Below are positions 44,233 through 52,636 of a stretch of 64,000 nt of DNA, piece by piece. The stretch spans positions 620,820 to 684,819 of the forward strand of contig MOYA01000003.1 of the NCBI GenBank assembly GCA_001899315.1, read 5' to 3'. The notes beneath the pieces were generated by a model, which saw nothing but the letters and a program-made list of their open reading frames with translations, searched no databases and was not told the origin of the DNA. The position numbers were made by a program, and so were the translations under genes. Positions within the stretch are counted from its first letter, which is position 1. Every line of letters begins with the position of its first letter. Origin of the DNA: Candidatus Obscuribacter phosphatis. Lineage in GTDB: Bacteria; Cyanobacteriota; Vampirovibrionia; Obscuribacterales; Obscuribacteraceae.

Positions 44233-45822
44233 ATGAAAGCTATGTCTGCAAAATCCCCGGCTCGCACCGCCAAGAAGGCGCGAATCGGTCTCTATGACGG
44301 CACATTCAGCCCCATTCACTATGGGCACCTGATCTGTGCCGAGCGCACTCGGCAGGTCAAAAACCTCGACCGCGTGCTCTTCCTGACTTGCGGCAATCCG
44401 CCCAACAAATCGGGAGTTCTCGACGCCGAAGTGCGTCACGAGATGGTCGTTGCCACTGTCTCGGACAATCCGCATTTCGAAGCATCTCGCATCAGCATCA
44501 ACCAGAAGGGCGTCGGCTACACGCTCATGGCTGTGGAACGGGTCAAGGAAGAGTACGAGAGCCGCGGCGAGGAAGTGGAACTCTTCTATCTCACCAGCTC
44601 TGAATACCTCGACCCCAAGCACAAGTGGTTCATGGGCAAATGGACCGGCGGCAAAGAGCTGTTCAAGCTTGTCACCATCCTCGTCTTCCCTCGCAACAAG
44701 GAAGAAGTGGACAAGATTCGCGAATGGGCGGGTCTCATTCCCGAAGCCCGCATCGAAGCGATCGAAGTTCCGAGTCCCGAACTTTCCAGCACGATGATCC
44801 GCGAAAGCGTCTCACGTGGACGCTCCATCTGGTATCGCCTGCCTTGGGTGACGCAGCAGATGATCGCGAAATACGGCATCTACCGCGACTCTCAGACGCC
44901 GGCGGTGGCACCGGTGCGCGCCCTCGAGCTGGACAACATCAAGCACGTCGGCATCTACGGCGGACAGTTCGACCCGATTCACTACGGGCATCTGCTCTTG
45001 GCTGAGTGGGCGCGCGAAGAATACGGCATGGATGTCGTCGAGTTCGTCACATCGGCCACGCCGCCGCACAACAAGCAAGCTTCGGTTTCGGCCGAAGCTC
45101 GCCATGAGATGGTGGTGGCAGCCACGGCCGACAATCCGAACTTCCGCACGTCCCGTGTCGACCTCGACAGAGGCACTACCAGCTACGCTCTGCTCACGGC
45201 CAACGACATGCGCCTCAAGTACGGCGAAGGCGTCGAACTCTCGATGTTCATCGCCGCCGACTACCTCGATCCCAAGTTCGAGTGGCGCCTCACCGAATGG
45301 ATGGGCTTCCCCGAACTGGCGAGCAAGGTGCGATTCCTGGTCTTCCCCACCGGTGAGACCAGTTACGCACAGGCAGTGAAATGGGCCAAGCAGATGGTTC
45401 GCAAGGCACCTGGCGCGCGCATCGAAGTCATGGACGCACCCCGTCCGAACGTCTCGAGCGGCATGATCCGGCAATGGATCTCGAGAGGGGAGTCAGCTCA
45501 ATACACCACGCCCTGGGTGGTACAGCAGATCATCGGCAAGCGCGGGCTCTACCGCCAAGCCGAGGCAAGCGCGACGGCAGGAAAGACCGGGGTTTCCCCG
45601 CGACCCGCCCGCGGCGCTGCCGGCAGAACCAATACTGCCACCACTGGTGAGACCGGCACTGGCAACCCCAAAGCTGGCAGCCCCAAAGCTGGCAGTCCCA
45701 AAGCTGGCAGCCCGAAATCCGGCAACAAGAAAGCTGGCAACCCAAAAGCCAGTCAAAAGAAAGCCGGCAGCAAGGCAGCCACGGACAAGACCGGCGCTTC
45801 CAAAGTTTCCGGTAAGCGCTAA
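44233..45822 (+). CDS. Tandem nicotinate-nucleotide adenylyltransferase-like fusion with Lys-rich tail
   Basis: Protein of 529 residues with two complete nucleotidyltransferase domains. Domain one starts GLYDGTFSPIHYGH (about 19-32) and domain two GIYGGQFDPIHYGH (about 239-252), both with the HxGH site and the ISSTMIR-like motif (SSTMIRESV, SSGMIRQWI). NadD makes nicotinate adenine dinucleotide from NaMN and ATP; a fused pair is unusual. The last ~75 residues are Lys/Gly/Ala repeats. ATG 44233 follows GGAGG, and GC content jumps from here on, supporting the short form. Possible partner genes: NAD kinase (45965) and the NadR-like gene (42091). Confidence 0.9.
   Translation: MKAMSAKSPARTAKKARIGLYDGTFSPIHYGHLICAERTRQVKNLDRVLFLTCGNPPNKSGVLDAEVRHEMVVATVSDNPHFEASRISINQKGVGYTLMAVERVKEEYESRGEEVELFYLTSSEYLDPKHKWFMGKWTGGKELFKLVTILVFPRNKEEVDKIREWAGLIPEARIEAIEVPSPELSSTMIRESVSRGRSIWYRLPWVTQQMIAKYGIYRDSQTPAVAPVRALELDNIKHVGIYGGQFDPIHYGHLLLAEWAREEYGMDVVEFVTSATPPHNKQASVSAEARHEMVVAATADNPNFRTSRVDLDRGTTSYALLTANDMRLKYGEGVELSMFIAADYLDPKFEWRLTEWMGFPELASKVRFLVFPTGETSYAQAVKWAKQMVRKAPGARIEVMDAPRPNVSSGMIRQWISRGESAQYTTPWVVQQIIGKRGLYRQAEASATAGKTGVSPRPARGAAGRTNTATTGETGTGNPKAGSPKAGSPKAGSPKSGNKKAGNPKASQKKAGSKAATDKTGASKVSGKR
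45661..45750 (+). repeat. Six tandem 15-bp repeats in the Lys-rich tail
   Basis: Units of GGCARCCCCAAAGCT type begin every 15 bp (45661 to 45736) and encode G(N/S)PKA repeats in the tail of the NadD fusion. Basic low-complexity tails of this kind could bind nucleic acid or membranes. Confidence 0.85.
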
Positions 45823-45900
45823 GTCGCGTCGCCAAAGCGACTAAACTGCGAGTAGCTACACCTGAATCAAGCAGGTTCAGGCGTTGGCAACACTGACTAA

Positions 45901-45935
45901 GAGGGCTCCAGATTGCTCTGGAGCCCTCACTTTTC
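45901..45935 (+). terminator. Intrinsic terminator
   Basis: Perfect 11-bp stem GAGGGCTCCAG / CTGGAGCCCTC with a six-base loop (45901-45928), followed by ACTTTTC. It lies between the NadD fusion and the NAD kinase gene, only 30 bp before the latter's start. Confidence 0.8.
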
Positions 45936-45964
45936 ATGTAAACAACGACAGACGTGAGGTACTC

Positions 45965-47044
45965 ATGGTCTTGAACACATTAGCTGGTAAGACGCCAGCA
46001 AAAGCAGCCGCGCATGCTCCCCATGCCCGGCAGGTGAAGAGTCTCAGGCGAGTCCTCGTCATGGTCAAGGAGACCTACTTCGAACAGGTTTCGAAGCGAG
46101 GAGACAAAGCCCAATTGGCTGAAATCGCCAATCAAGCCCCCGGGGTTCAGAATGTTGCCCGTTCTCACGAGCAGCATCTGCAGACCCTCAAGGTCGTGAA
46201 GGACGCACTGTCCAAACGGGGTATCCAATTCGAAGAAGTTCGCGAGATCGCAGACTTCACCGGCAACCTCGATGAAATCGACTTGATTGTGTCCGTTGGC
46301 GGCGACGGCACCTTCTTGCGAGTTTCGCATGAAGTCATCGGTACGACGCCGGTCCTTGGTGTCAATTCAGCTCCGATAACGAGCTTCGGACACTTCTGCC
46401 GCACCGACTGCAATGGTTTTCCCAAGACACTCGATGCCATCATCGACGGCACTATCACGCCGATTCGCTTGCTGCGCCTCGAGTTGACCCTGAACGGAGT
46501 GCCGCTGCCCGAGCTAGTCCTGAACGAAGTTCTGGTCGCCCACTCACATCCAGCCGGCACCAGTCGCTATCAAATCGCAGTGAACGGCGAGCAAGCCGAG
46601 CACAAGGGTTCGGGCTTACTGATTGCCGCACCATCCGGCAGCACCGGCTTTCTTCGTTCAGAAGGCGGCGCGGTATTGCCCATCACGGCGAGAGCTTTCT
46701 CTTATCTGAAGCGCGCCCCCTTCCTCGGCTTGTTCGAGCGGGGACGACTGCTCAGAGGCTCGGTGGCCGAAGGCGGAAGAATCGCCATCACGTCCAACAT
46801 GCAAGCCGGCAAACTGTTTGTAGACGGTGAACACATCGAATACGACTTTCCCCGGGGCGCTCGCCTTGAGGTTCGCGTTGCCGGCGCCGACCTCGTCGCC
46901 TATGTCCATCCCGGCTGTCACAGCCCGTACCAAATGGAAGCAACTCTGCTTCGCCTGCCGCTGCCGCGCTTTATCAGCGCGCCATTGGCTGCCGTCTTTA
47001 CCCGTATCAGCAAACAGCTTTCCTGCATCGGAGAAAACAGATGA
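45965..47044 (+). CDS. nadK: NAD kinase
   Basis: Protein of 359 residues phosphorylating NAD to NADP in the cytosol. The GGDGTFLR motif is near 111-118, preceded by a longer N-terminal region than in E. coli NadK. The catalytic/substrate segments VNSAPITSFGHF and LNEVLVAH follow, then SGLLIAAPSGSTGF, the conserved NAD-kinase glycine-rich stretch (PSGSTGF). ATG 45965 has GAGGT upstream; the reading from 45884 starts inside the hairpin. It overlaps the radical SAM gene by 4 bp (ATGA), so the two are translationally coupled. GC-rich codons. Confidence 0.92.
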   Translation: MVLNTLAGKTPAKAAAHAPHARQVKSLRRVLVMVKETYFEQVSKRGDKAQLAEIANQAPGVQNVARSHEQHLQTLKVVKDALSKRGIQFEEVREIADFTGNLDEIDLIVSVGGDGTFLRVSHEVIGTTPVLGVNSAPITSFGHFCRTDCNGFPKTLDAIIDGTITPIRLLRLELTLNGVPLPELVLNEVLVAHSHPAGTSRYQIAVNGEQAEHKGSGLLIAAPSGSTGFLRSEGGAVLPITARAFSYLKRAPFLGLFERGRLLRGSVAEGGRIAITSNMQAGKLFVDGEHIEYDFPRGARLEVRVAGADLVAYVHPGCHSPYQMEATLLRLPLPRFISAPLAAVFTRISKQLSCIGENR

Positions 47045-47928
47045 AAGTACGCACCTTCTCTATCGTTGCCGGCTCCATGGCCTGCAACGCGAAATGTCCA
47101 TTCTGTGTCGCGCACATGACGCCAGCCAACGGTATCTCCTCAAAGGAGCCGGTCGTGAACTGGCGCAACTTCCGCAAAGCCTGCCAGTTCGCGCGGGACG
47201 GAGGCTGCGTCACGGCGATGATCACCTCGAAAGGTGAACCCACCATCTTTCCCGACCAGGTCACCCGCTTCCTCAAGGAACTGTCGAACTTCAATTTCCC
47301 AGTTCTGGAACTGCAGACCAACGGCATCCTCATCGCCGACGGTGAGACCAAAAAGGTCAGCGACGAGCACCTGCAAGCCTGGTACGACGCCGGGCTGAAC
47401 ATGGTAGCCATCTCGGTCTGCCACTGGGAGCGCGAGATGAACAAGCGCATCTACATGGGCGGTGAGAGCAAGCGTGACTACATCGACCTGCCGGCGCTCA
47501 TCGATAAGCTGCACCGCTTCGGCTTCTCGGTGCGCCTGGCCGTGGTCATGCTCAAGGGCTACATCGACAGCCCCGAAGCTGTGGACAAGATGATCGAGTT
47601 CGCTCGCACCCACAAGGTCGAACAGCTCACCTTCCGCCCTGTCTCCAAGCCGGACAAGAGCGAAAACGAGAAAGTCTTCCAGTGGACGAGCAGCAACCAC
47701 GTGCCCGCCACGCTGGAAGCGGAGGTGAACCAACACCTGGCTTCTCGCGGCGCCGTGCTGAACAATCTCACCCACGGAGCCACTGTCTACGACGTCGACG
47801 GGCAGAACGTCTGCATGACCAACTGCCTGACCGTGCAGCCCGACAACGAAGAGATGCGTCAGATCATCTTCTTCCCTGACGGTCACCTGCGCTACGCTTG
47901 GCAGCACGCCGGCGCCATCATCTTCTAA
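47041..47928 (+). CDS. Radical SAM protein, unknown substrate
   Basis: Protein of 295 residues with the iron-sulfur cluster motif C-x3-C-x2-C (Cys15, Cys19, Cys22) in MACNAKCPFC. The SAM-binding region follows with TSKGEPT (a variant of GGEP) and LELQTNG. The core barrel spans the protein; no SPASM or cobalamin domain is evident. Substrate unknown. Close coupling to nadK (4-bp overlap) suggests a linked function, for example in nucleotide or cofactor modification, but this is inference. A hairpin terminator follows. Confidence 0.88.
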   Translation: MKVRTFSIVAGSMACNAKCPFCVAHMTPANGISSKEPVVNWRNFRKACQFARDGGCVTAMITSKGEPTIFPDQVTRFLKELSNFNFPVLELQTNGILIADGETKKVSDEHLQAWYDAGLNMVAISVCHWEREMNKRIYMGGESKRDYIDLPALIDKLHRFGFSVRLAVVMLKGYIDSPEAVDKMIEFARTHKVEQLTFRPVSKPDKSENEKVFQWTSSNHVPATLEAEVNQHLASRGAVLNNLTHGATVYDVDGQNVCMTNCLTVQPDNEEMRQIIFFPDGHLRYAWQHAGAIIF

Positions 47929-47940
47929 ACGCATGCAACA

Positions 47941-47980
47941 GGCGGGTTCTCGTCACAGAAAACGGGAACCCGCCTCTGCT
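47941..47980 (+). terminator. GC-rich hairpin, probable terminator
   Basis: Stem GGCGGGTTC (47941-47949) pairs with GAACCCGCC (47966-47974), followed by a weak T-containing stretch. It closes the nadK-radical SAM unit. Confidence 0.7.
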
Positions 47981-47997
47981 CAATTTGAGGAAGTCCT

Positions 47998-48321
47998 ATG
48001 ACACCAAGCATTCTGCTCTTAACCGTCGCCCTTGTGGTGACGGTATCTTCCGCGAGTGGAGCTTTCTTTCTGATTCACAACCTCACCCTGAGCTACTTCG
48101 CCAGCAAGAAACGTTTTCTGGGCAAGCGACCGCAGGGTGCCAAGGAAAAGCTCGCCTACGCACTGACTCTCAGCGGCGCCTTAGTTGCGGTTCTGGGAAT
48201 CTCTTTCATGATCGCCTCATACGCCATCAGCACCTGGGGTCGCACTCTAGGTCTCGCGGTGACTATCGGCATTTCCATCGGTATCGTGTTGAGCTATCTT
48301 GCTGATGCCAAAAGAATCTAA
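47998..48321 (+). CDS. Small three-helix membrane protein, unknown function
   Basis: Protein of 107 residues with hydrophobic segments near 4-27, 53-73 and 80-100 and a positively charged loop (SKKRFLGKRPQGAKEK) between the first two. GAGGAAG lies 8 bp before ATG 47998. No family recognised. GC-rich codons as in nadK, and its own terminator at 48357. Confidence 0.8.
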   Translation: MTPSILLLTVALVVTVSSASGAFFLIHNLTLSYFASKKRFLGKRPQGAKEKLAYALTLSGALVAVLGISFMIASYAISTWGRTLGLAVTIGISIGIVLSYLADAKRI

Positions 48322-48356
48322 CTGCAAATCGGCCAGTCGATATCAAGAGTCTCCAA

Positions 48357-48410
48357 TGAATCGAGTCCAGATTGTTTTGTCTGGACTCGATTCACTTTCT
48401 CATTTCTCTT
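48357..48410 (+). terminator. Intrinsic terminator
   Basis: A 15-bp perfect stem, TGAATCGAGTCCAGA with TCTGGACTCGATTCA (48357-48394), is followed by a pyrimidine-rich CTTTCTCATTTCTCTT. Confidence 0.85.
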
Positions 48411-48541
48411 AAAAAACCGCTGCTTTACTATTGCGTTTAGTTGCATAACGCCAATTCGTAACTTAAACTTCGCGCCCCTTTACAATCAAACGAGAGCAAA
48501 ATTGCCAAGAAACTCAATTCCGCCTCTAAAAACCGCAGTAT

Positions 48542-48581
48542 GAAAATAGCAAGAAATTCGCGCGAATTTCTTGCTATTTTC
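48542..48581. repeat. Dispersed palindrome, copy 4 (40 bp, perfect)
   Basis: Perfect inverted repeat with arms GAAAATAGCAAGAAATTCGC, the longest perfect form together with copy 5. It overlaps the last codons and stop of the small minus-strand gene at 48574. Confidence 0.9.
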
Positions 48582-48813
48582 GCGGAGAACCTGAACCCAA
48601 AAGGACTGTGCACAGCCACGCCATCTTGGCATCATCCATTCTGAAAAACTTCTTCTCCGGCAAAGCAGGCAAAAAGAGATATACAAAAGCCATAACGAGA
48701 CAAGAAAAAGCTGCCAAATGAACGATCAACCAAGTCCTTGCCAAGCGCCTAGTTAATGCTCCGGTGCTTTTTCTTGATTGTCTTATAGTCGCTCGATCTG
48801 CTAGGAGAACCAT
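48574..48813 (-). CDS. Possible small membrane protein, stop codon supplied by a palindrome
   Basis: A 79-codon ORF: basic N-terminus, one hydrophobic helix (LIVHLAAFSCLVMAFVYLFL), then a polar tail. The TAG stop lies in the palindrome at 48542-48581. Shine-Dalgarno is weak (AAGAAAAGAAG). No family recognised; a true gene is possible but not proven. Confidence 0.4.
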   Translation of the reverse strand: MVLLADRATIRQSRKSTGALTRRLARTWLIVHLAAFSCLVMAFVYLFLPALPEKKFFRMDDAKMAWLCTVLLGSGSPRK

Positions 48814-48923
48814 ACTTACTTCTTTTCTTAGCTGAGCAAAACTCCTCCAATAACCTTCAGCACCCTCCTACCAACACTCATTTCGACGAAGACTTTTGAC
48901 ACGGTCTTTGTCAGGAGAAATAC

Positions 48924-49343
48924 ATGCTTTTGAACATTGCCCTGGCGCTTCTGGCGCTGGTAGTGCTGTTTGCCCTCTTCGCCCGCCAACGCCAATCGCG
49001 CGCCGGCGAAAAGTCCGGAGTTTCCGCAGGAACCGTGGAAGCCAAGAAAAACACCCTGCGCGGCGAGATTCATTCGCTTGACCTCGGCATTCGCCAGGTG
49101 CAGGGCTATATCGACCAACTCAAGGGCGAAGAACAGGAAATCAAGGAAGCCCGCAGCGCGGCCACGGCCGAGCTCTTGAAGGCTTCCGAGTTGAAGGGCT
49201 CCATCGAAGCGGCCGTCGAAACTGCATCCACTGACGCCCAAGTCGATGGTCTGGCTCTCGGTCTCGAACAGGCTCGCAGTCATGTGCGCAAAGCGCGCAG
49301 CTTGTCATTGCACGAGACACAAGAAGAAGACGAAGACAACTAA
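48924..49343 (+). CDS. Membrane-anchored coiled-coil protein (first of a four-gene unit)
   Basis: Protein of 139 residues: one N-terminal helix (about 3-20, LLNIALALLALVVLFALFA), then a long charged amphipathic helix (about 40-120) predicted to form a coiled coil. No catalytic motif. AGGAG lies 8 bp before ATG 48924. Genes 48924, 49360, 49987 and 50791 are separated by only 12-57 bp and share GC-rich codons; a terminator follows the fourth. The unit probably builds an envelope-associated complex (inference). Confidence 0.75.
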   Translation: MLLNIALALLALVVLFALFARQRQSRAGEKSGVSAGTVEAKKNTLRGEIHSLDLGIRQVQGYIDQLKGEEQEIKEARSAATAELLKASELKGSIEAAVETASTDAQVDGLALGLEQARSHVRKARSLSLHETQEEDEDN

Positions 49344-49359
49344 CTCTAAGGGAGTAACT

Positions 49360-49974
49360 ATGAAGACTCTAATATTGCTGGCGGCTTTTATCGCTTTCTT
49401 GTATTTGCTTCGTAAACGCTCCGCATCGCAGACCAACAGCGGCGACGAAGAGACCGCAGCAGGCTCTGGCGAAAAGTCTCAACAGAAGGCGCTGCCGAGT
49501 GCTGAATCGAGTGCTCAACCGAATGCTCAACCGAATGCTCAGCCAGCCGCTCAACAAGTCGAGCAACAGGCTGTAGAAGCGGCGGCGTCCAGCATGGAAC
49601 CGAGGTCAAGCAGCGTACTTCCTCAGCCGGTGCCGCCTCAGCAGATGCCGCCTCAGCTCTCTGCCCACTTGATGGATGAGATTGCCCAGGGTCTTTTGGA
49701 CGAGCCGCTTGTGAAAGTGGTCCTGCTGGCTCGCCGCATCGAACGGTCTCGCTCCAAGCTTGAAAGTCTGACGAAGTTGGACAAAGCCGAGAATGCGGCG
49801 GAGCTTCGGATTATCAAAGAGCAGCTGCGATGCGCCGCCTTCGAGAAGGACCTCTTGCTTTCGGTTTTCACCGGACATCATCCCAATCAAAGCGCCATCG
49901 ACACCGACTGGTGCTTCACCGCAGCCGAGCTCTATCTCAAGTTTGCAGATGAGCGGCTCGAGACATTGAACTGA
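49360..49974 (+). CDS. Membrane-anchored protein with Gln/Pro-rich linker and helical C-terminal domain
   Basis: Protein of 204 residues. N-terminal helix (about 3-18), then a low-complexity region with QPNAQPNAQPAAQ and PPQQMPPQ, then a helical domain (about 100-204) containing LARRIERSRSKLESLTKL and IDTDWCFTAAELYLKFADERLE. No family recognised. AAGGGAG precedes ATG 49360; the longer reading from 49246 overlaps the previous gene. Same transcript as its neighbours. Confidence 0.75.
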   Translation: MKTLILLAAFIAFLYLLRKRSASQTNSGDEETAAGSGEKSQQKALPSAESSAQPNAQPNAQPAAQQVEQQAVEAAASSMEPRSSSVLPQPVPPQQMPPQLSAHLMDEIAQGLLDEPLVKVVLLARRIERSRSKLESLTKLDKAENAAELRIIKEQLRCAAFEKDLLLSVFTGHHPNQSAIDTDWCFTAAELYLKFADERLETLN

Positions 49975-49986
49975 CACGGAATAATC

Positions 49987-50733
49987 ATGAAGACGCTGAT
50001 GAGACTCGCATGGACGGGTCTGTTGAGCTTCCTCCTGTGCATGGTCATTTCTCTCTGGAACATCAACTCCGACCCGAGCCTGAGCGGTCTCTTCTTGGGT
50101 CTGGCTTTGCCCTCGGCAGCACTCTTCTTTGGAGGAATGCTGGGGGCGCATTATCACATCGAAGAGACCGACGGTGAAAGAGCCGCACGCTGCCTTCACA
50201 CCGCTCGCTGGCTGAACCGCAAGTTGCAGGACCACATGCTGGAAGGCGAAAAGCTGCAGGCAGAAGTGGACAATCTCAGCGGTAAGCTTGCTTCTAAATC
50301 GCTCGATATCGCACTTGCTCTCAAGAGCGAGCAGGATACCGAAGGTCTCAATCGCCTGCGCCTTGAATTCGCCGAAACAGCCGAGTCGATTCTCAGCTCG
50401 GCGAAAGAAGCCTACTATCTGCAAAAGCGCCTCAATGCCTATGCGGCAGAGACGGCTCGATTGAAGGAGATGGCTGATCAGGCGGAAGCAAAAATCCGCA
50501 TGGCCCATGTGCTCTCGAAAGGGCGCACCTGGATAGGCGGACCACCGGTCGCCGGGCAGTACATACTGGTCGGCGAGATCGAGCCGCAGAGGCTTTTGAT
50601 CATCACGCATCAAGTCTTCAAGACAAAACTCAAGCTCGCAGAGGAAGCCGGAGCCCTCCTGGCTCACAGCTCCAAGCAGGCTTCAGCCTATCTTGATGCC
50701 TTGTCGCGCACTCTCACCTCCGCAAAGATTTGA
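49987..50733 (+). CDS. Two-helix membrane protein with coiled-coil cytoplasmic region
   Basis: Protein of 248 residues. Two hydrophobic helices (about 8-27 and 34-56) are followed by a long helical region (about 65-170) with heptad-like spacing and a C-terminal globular or helical part. It ends with QASAYLDALSRTL. No enzyme motif. It starts 12 bp after the preceding stop; the Shine-Dalgarno is weak (ACGGAAT), suggesting coupled translation. Third member of the four-gene unit. Confidence 0.75.
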   Translation: MKTLMRLAWTGLLSFLLCMVISLWNINSDPSLSGLFLGLALPSAALFFGGMLGAHYHIEETDGERAARCLHTARWLNRKLQDHMLEGEKLQAEVDNLSGKLASKSLDIALALKSEQDTEGLNRLRLEFAETAESILSSAKEAYYLQKRLNAYAAETARLKEMADQAEAKIRMAHVLSKGRTWIGGPPVAGQYILVGEIEPQRLLIITHQVFKTKLKLAEEAGALLAHSSKQASAYLDALSRTLTSAKI

Positions 50734-50790
50734 GAGCGCGCATTTAATCCAGATACCCAACCAAGCACTCTCTCCTAAAAGGAAACCATC

Positions 50791-50982
50791 ATGAACACCA
50801 ACGACAAGAAAAGCGGCGGCTGCGGCTGCGGCGGTAAGGGCAAGGGCAACTGCGGCAAGCCCGACTGCAAGGGCAAGAAGAAGGACGCCCAGCCCGGACA
50901 GACGCCTGCCACCACCACGCCCGGCGACACCACCGGCGGCGGCAAGAAGAAGCTCGATTGCGGCTGCGGCGGCAAGAAGTAA
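50791..50982 (+). CDS. Cys-Gly-Lys-rich mini-protein
   Basis: Protein of 63 residues with six cysteines: a GCGCGGK motif at residues 10-16, isolated Cys in the NCG and PDC segments, and a DCGCGGK motif at the end (about 56-62), separated by a Thr/Pro-rich linker. AAAGGA lies upstream of ATG 50791. The paired CGCGG motifs look like a metal-binding (metallothionein-like) or redox peptide. No similar domain recognised. It is the last gene before a strong terminator. Confidence 0.75.
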   Translation: MNTNDKKSGGCGCGGKGKGNCGKPDCKGKKKDAQPGQTPATTTPGDTTGGGKKKLDCGCGGKK

Positions 50983-51046
50983 GAGCAGTTACCGCTGAAT
51001 TGCCAGAAATTCCAGAAATTAACATTCAGCGGTTGTAAGCACAGCG

Positions 51047-51082
51047 CCACCGGTCAGACCCAAAATCTGACCGGTGGTTTTT
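51047..51082 (+). terminator. Intrinsic terminator
   Basis: Perfect 12-bp stem CCACCGGTCAGA / TCTGACCGGTGG (51047-51077) followed by TTTTT. It closes the four-gene coiled-coil unit. Confidence 0.9.
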
Positions 51083-51198
51083 CTGCCAGCTTTCAAGACT
51101 CGGCTACTGGTAAGCCCCAGCAGCAATTAGTCAGTTGAGCCATAGCCCGAATTTTTCATTTTTGCGCCAACTTTACTATTTACTATAATATACCACCG

Positions 51199-51238
51199 GT
51201 CAAAAAAATCATGAGATTTTGACTGTTCATTGACAGTC
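51199..51238 (-). terminator. Possible terminator of the minus-strand phosphatase gene
   Basis: On the minus strand a GACTG/CAGTC hairpin (51221-51238) is followed by AAAATC-TCAT-GATTTTTTT. The T-run suggests factor-independent termination about 125 bp after the stop at 51363. Weak evidence. Confidence 0.4.
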
Positions 51239-51362
51239 ATCCGCCCCAGCAGAAAAAAGAAAATCTGTTCAGTCGTGTGTTTAGAAGTGCCGAAGCGAAG
51301 AAGAGAAGAAGCAAAGTCGCCGTTTTTAGCGGGACCTTGCTTCTCTCCAGATAGCGTCTGCA

Positions 51363-51920
51363 TCACTGCCCGAGCTTGTTTGAGCTTCGCCAGTAGCGCT
51401 TTTCGATGGCGCGAAAGTTCGGCTGGCTAGCCAAAGTCTTCAGGTAAGAGGCGAGAGACTTCAGTTCTGAGTCTTCGCTGCAGCCTTCGAAAGCACGAAC
51501 ATAGACGGCATTGCCAAAGTTGCGCTCGCAGTTGCGCTCCAAGTCTTCGACGATGAGCACGCGCCGCAAATCAAAGCCCTTCTTCTTCACCTTGCGCAGG
51601 TCTTTGATGTAATAGACATCATGCACTTCATGGTCGAAGCGGCGTGTGCAACGACGCGAACTCCAGACGAAGAGAGGTGCATTTAGACCGGCGAAGAGCT
51701 TCTCAACAGTCGGTTCGACATAGTCGCTGCTGCCGGCAGACCAGACAGCCAGGTCGAAGACTTCCTGCATGGCAACGAGAAACTCGCGCAAATGCGGACG
51801 CAGATAAACATGAAAGCCGCACACTTGCAGGTCTGCAGGTCGATTAAGCGGCTTCTCCAGGGTGTGAACCAGGGTCTCGTCCAGATCAAGGACGAGCAAG
51901 GGTTTGGGATTCCCATTCAT
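51363..51920 (-). CDS. HAD-family phosphatase of the FCP1/NIF (SCP-like) type
   Basis: Protein of 185 residues. The HAD motif I is LDLDETLVH (Asp12, Asp14), with DxDxT as in the eukaryotic-type FCP1/SCP phosphatases. YLRPHLREFLVAM, VWSAGSSDYV, IVEDLERN and the conserved acidic segment are in order. Enzymes of this subfamily dephosphorylate proteins or small phosphorylated metabolites. I chose ATG 51920 with AAAGG upstream; a longer reading to 51986 has no support. It faces the tldD gene across a 700-bp gap. Confidence 0.85.
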   Translation of the reverse strand: MNGNPKPLLVLDLDETLVHTLEKPLNRPADLQVCGFHVYLRPHLREFLVAMQEVFDLAVWSAGSSDYVEPTVEKLFAGLNAPLFVWSSRRCTRRFDHEVHDVYYIKDLRKVKKKGFDLRRVLIVEDLERNCERNFGNAVYVRAFEGCSEDSELKSLASYLKTLASQPNFRAIEKRYWRSSNKLGQ

Positions 51921-52636
51921 GACCGGACCTTTCATCAGGTTAGCGTTAGGTGACAAGCCTCTTCTCTTGCAAGCGCTGCCTGGCAACGTTGAAGAGAAGT
52001 CATAGGCTCATGTGGCTTAGGCTGGTTAGGCTAGAAGTTCTGAAAATCCAAAGAGAAAAGATGTTTACAAGAGACGATAGCCAACCCTAGACCATAGGGC
52101 TCTAAGCAGTCAACCAGAACGGTCCTGCTAGTCTCCAATAGCGACATAAAGCTTACGATAGCTGATTGATAGCGCTAACTTCGCAATCCAGCATGAAGCA
52201 ACGACAGCTTTCAAAAATAAGCTACGCGAACCTGCGCCACAGCCTTAACAAAACACCAATCACTCACCAGTTGTCAATAGCTTTGCAACAAAGACAACGC
52301 AAGACAAAGTCCACGTTGCCAAGATGAAATTGAATTAGCTTATTTAGCTCATCCACCCATGTGTATGTTTTAGTCATCTCTTTCATTCCATATCGGTCTT
52401 GTCTCTCGACTAAATCAATCCAGAAACACAAGCTCAGCTCTTACTCGTACCGATTTTCGGTGCTGGTTCCAGACTGACTGTGTTTCTGCAGCCAGCCATG
52501 CTGGTTGTCGGTTAGCAGAGACAGGCGCGGCAAAAGACTTTCGTCGGTTCAAGCAAGTTCGCTTCGCTTCGAACCTACCGCCCGGACTGGGGAAGAAGAG
52601 CAACCCTCACGTGAACTCAAACATCAGGAGTTATCT
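51921..52636. other. Intergenic region between divergent genes, no gene seen
   Basis: About 715 bp, AT-rich to 50% GC. The ORF that continues upstream of tldD to 52505 is not supported by domain similarity. No hairpin with T-run, repeat or tRNA recognised. Confidence 0.5.

Noticed and set aside
51127..51366. Minus-strand 79-codon ORF overlapping the FCP1-like stop
   Set aside because: It reads through hairpin sequence of a likely terminator, has no domain and no ribosome binding site of its own.
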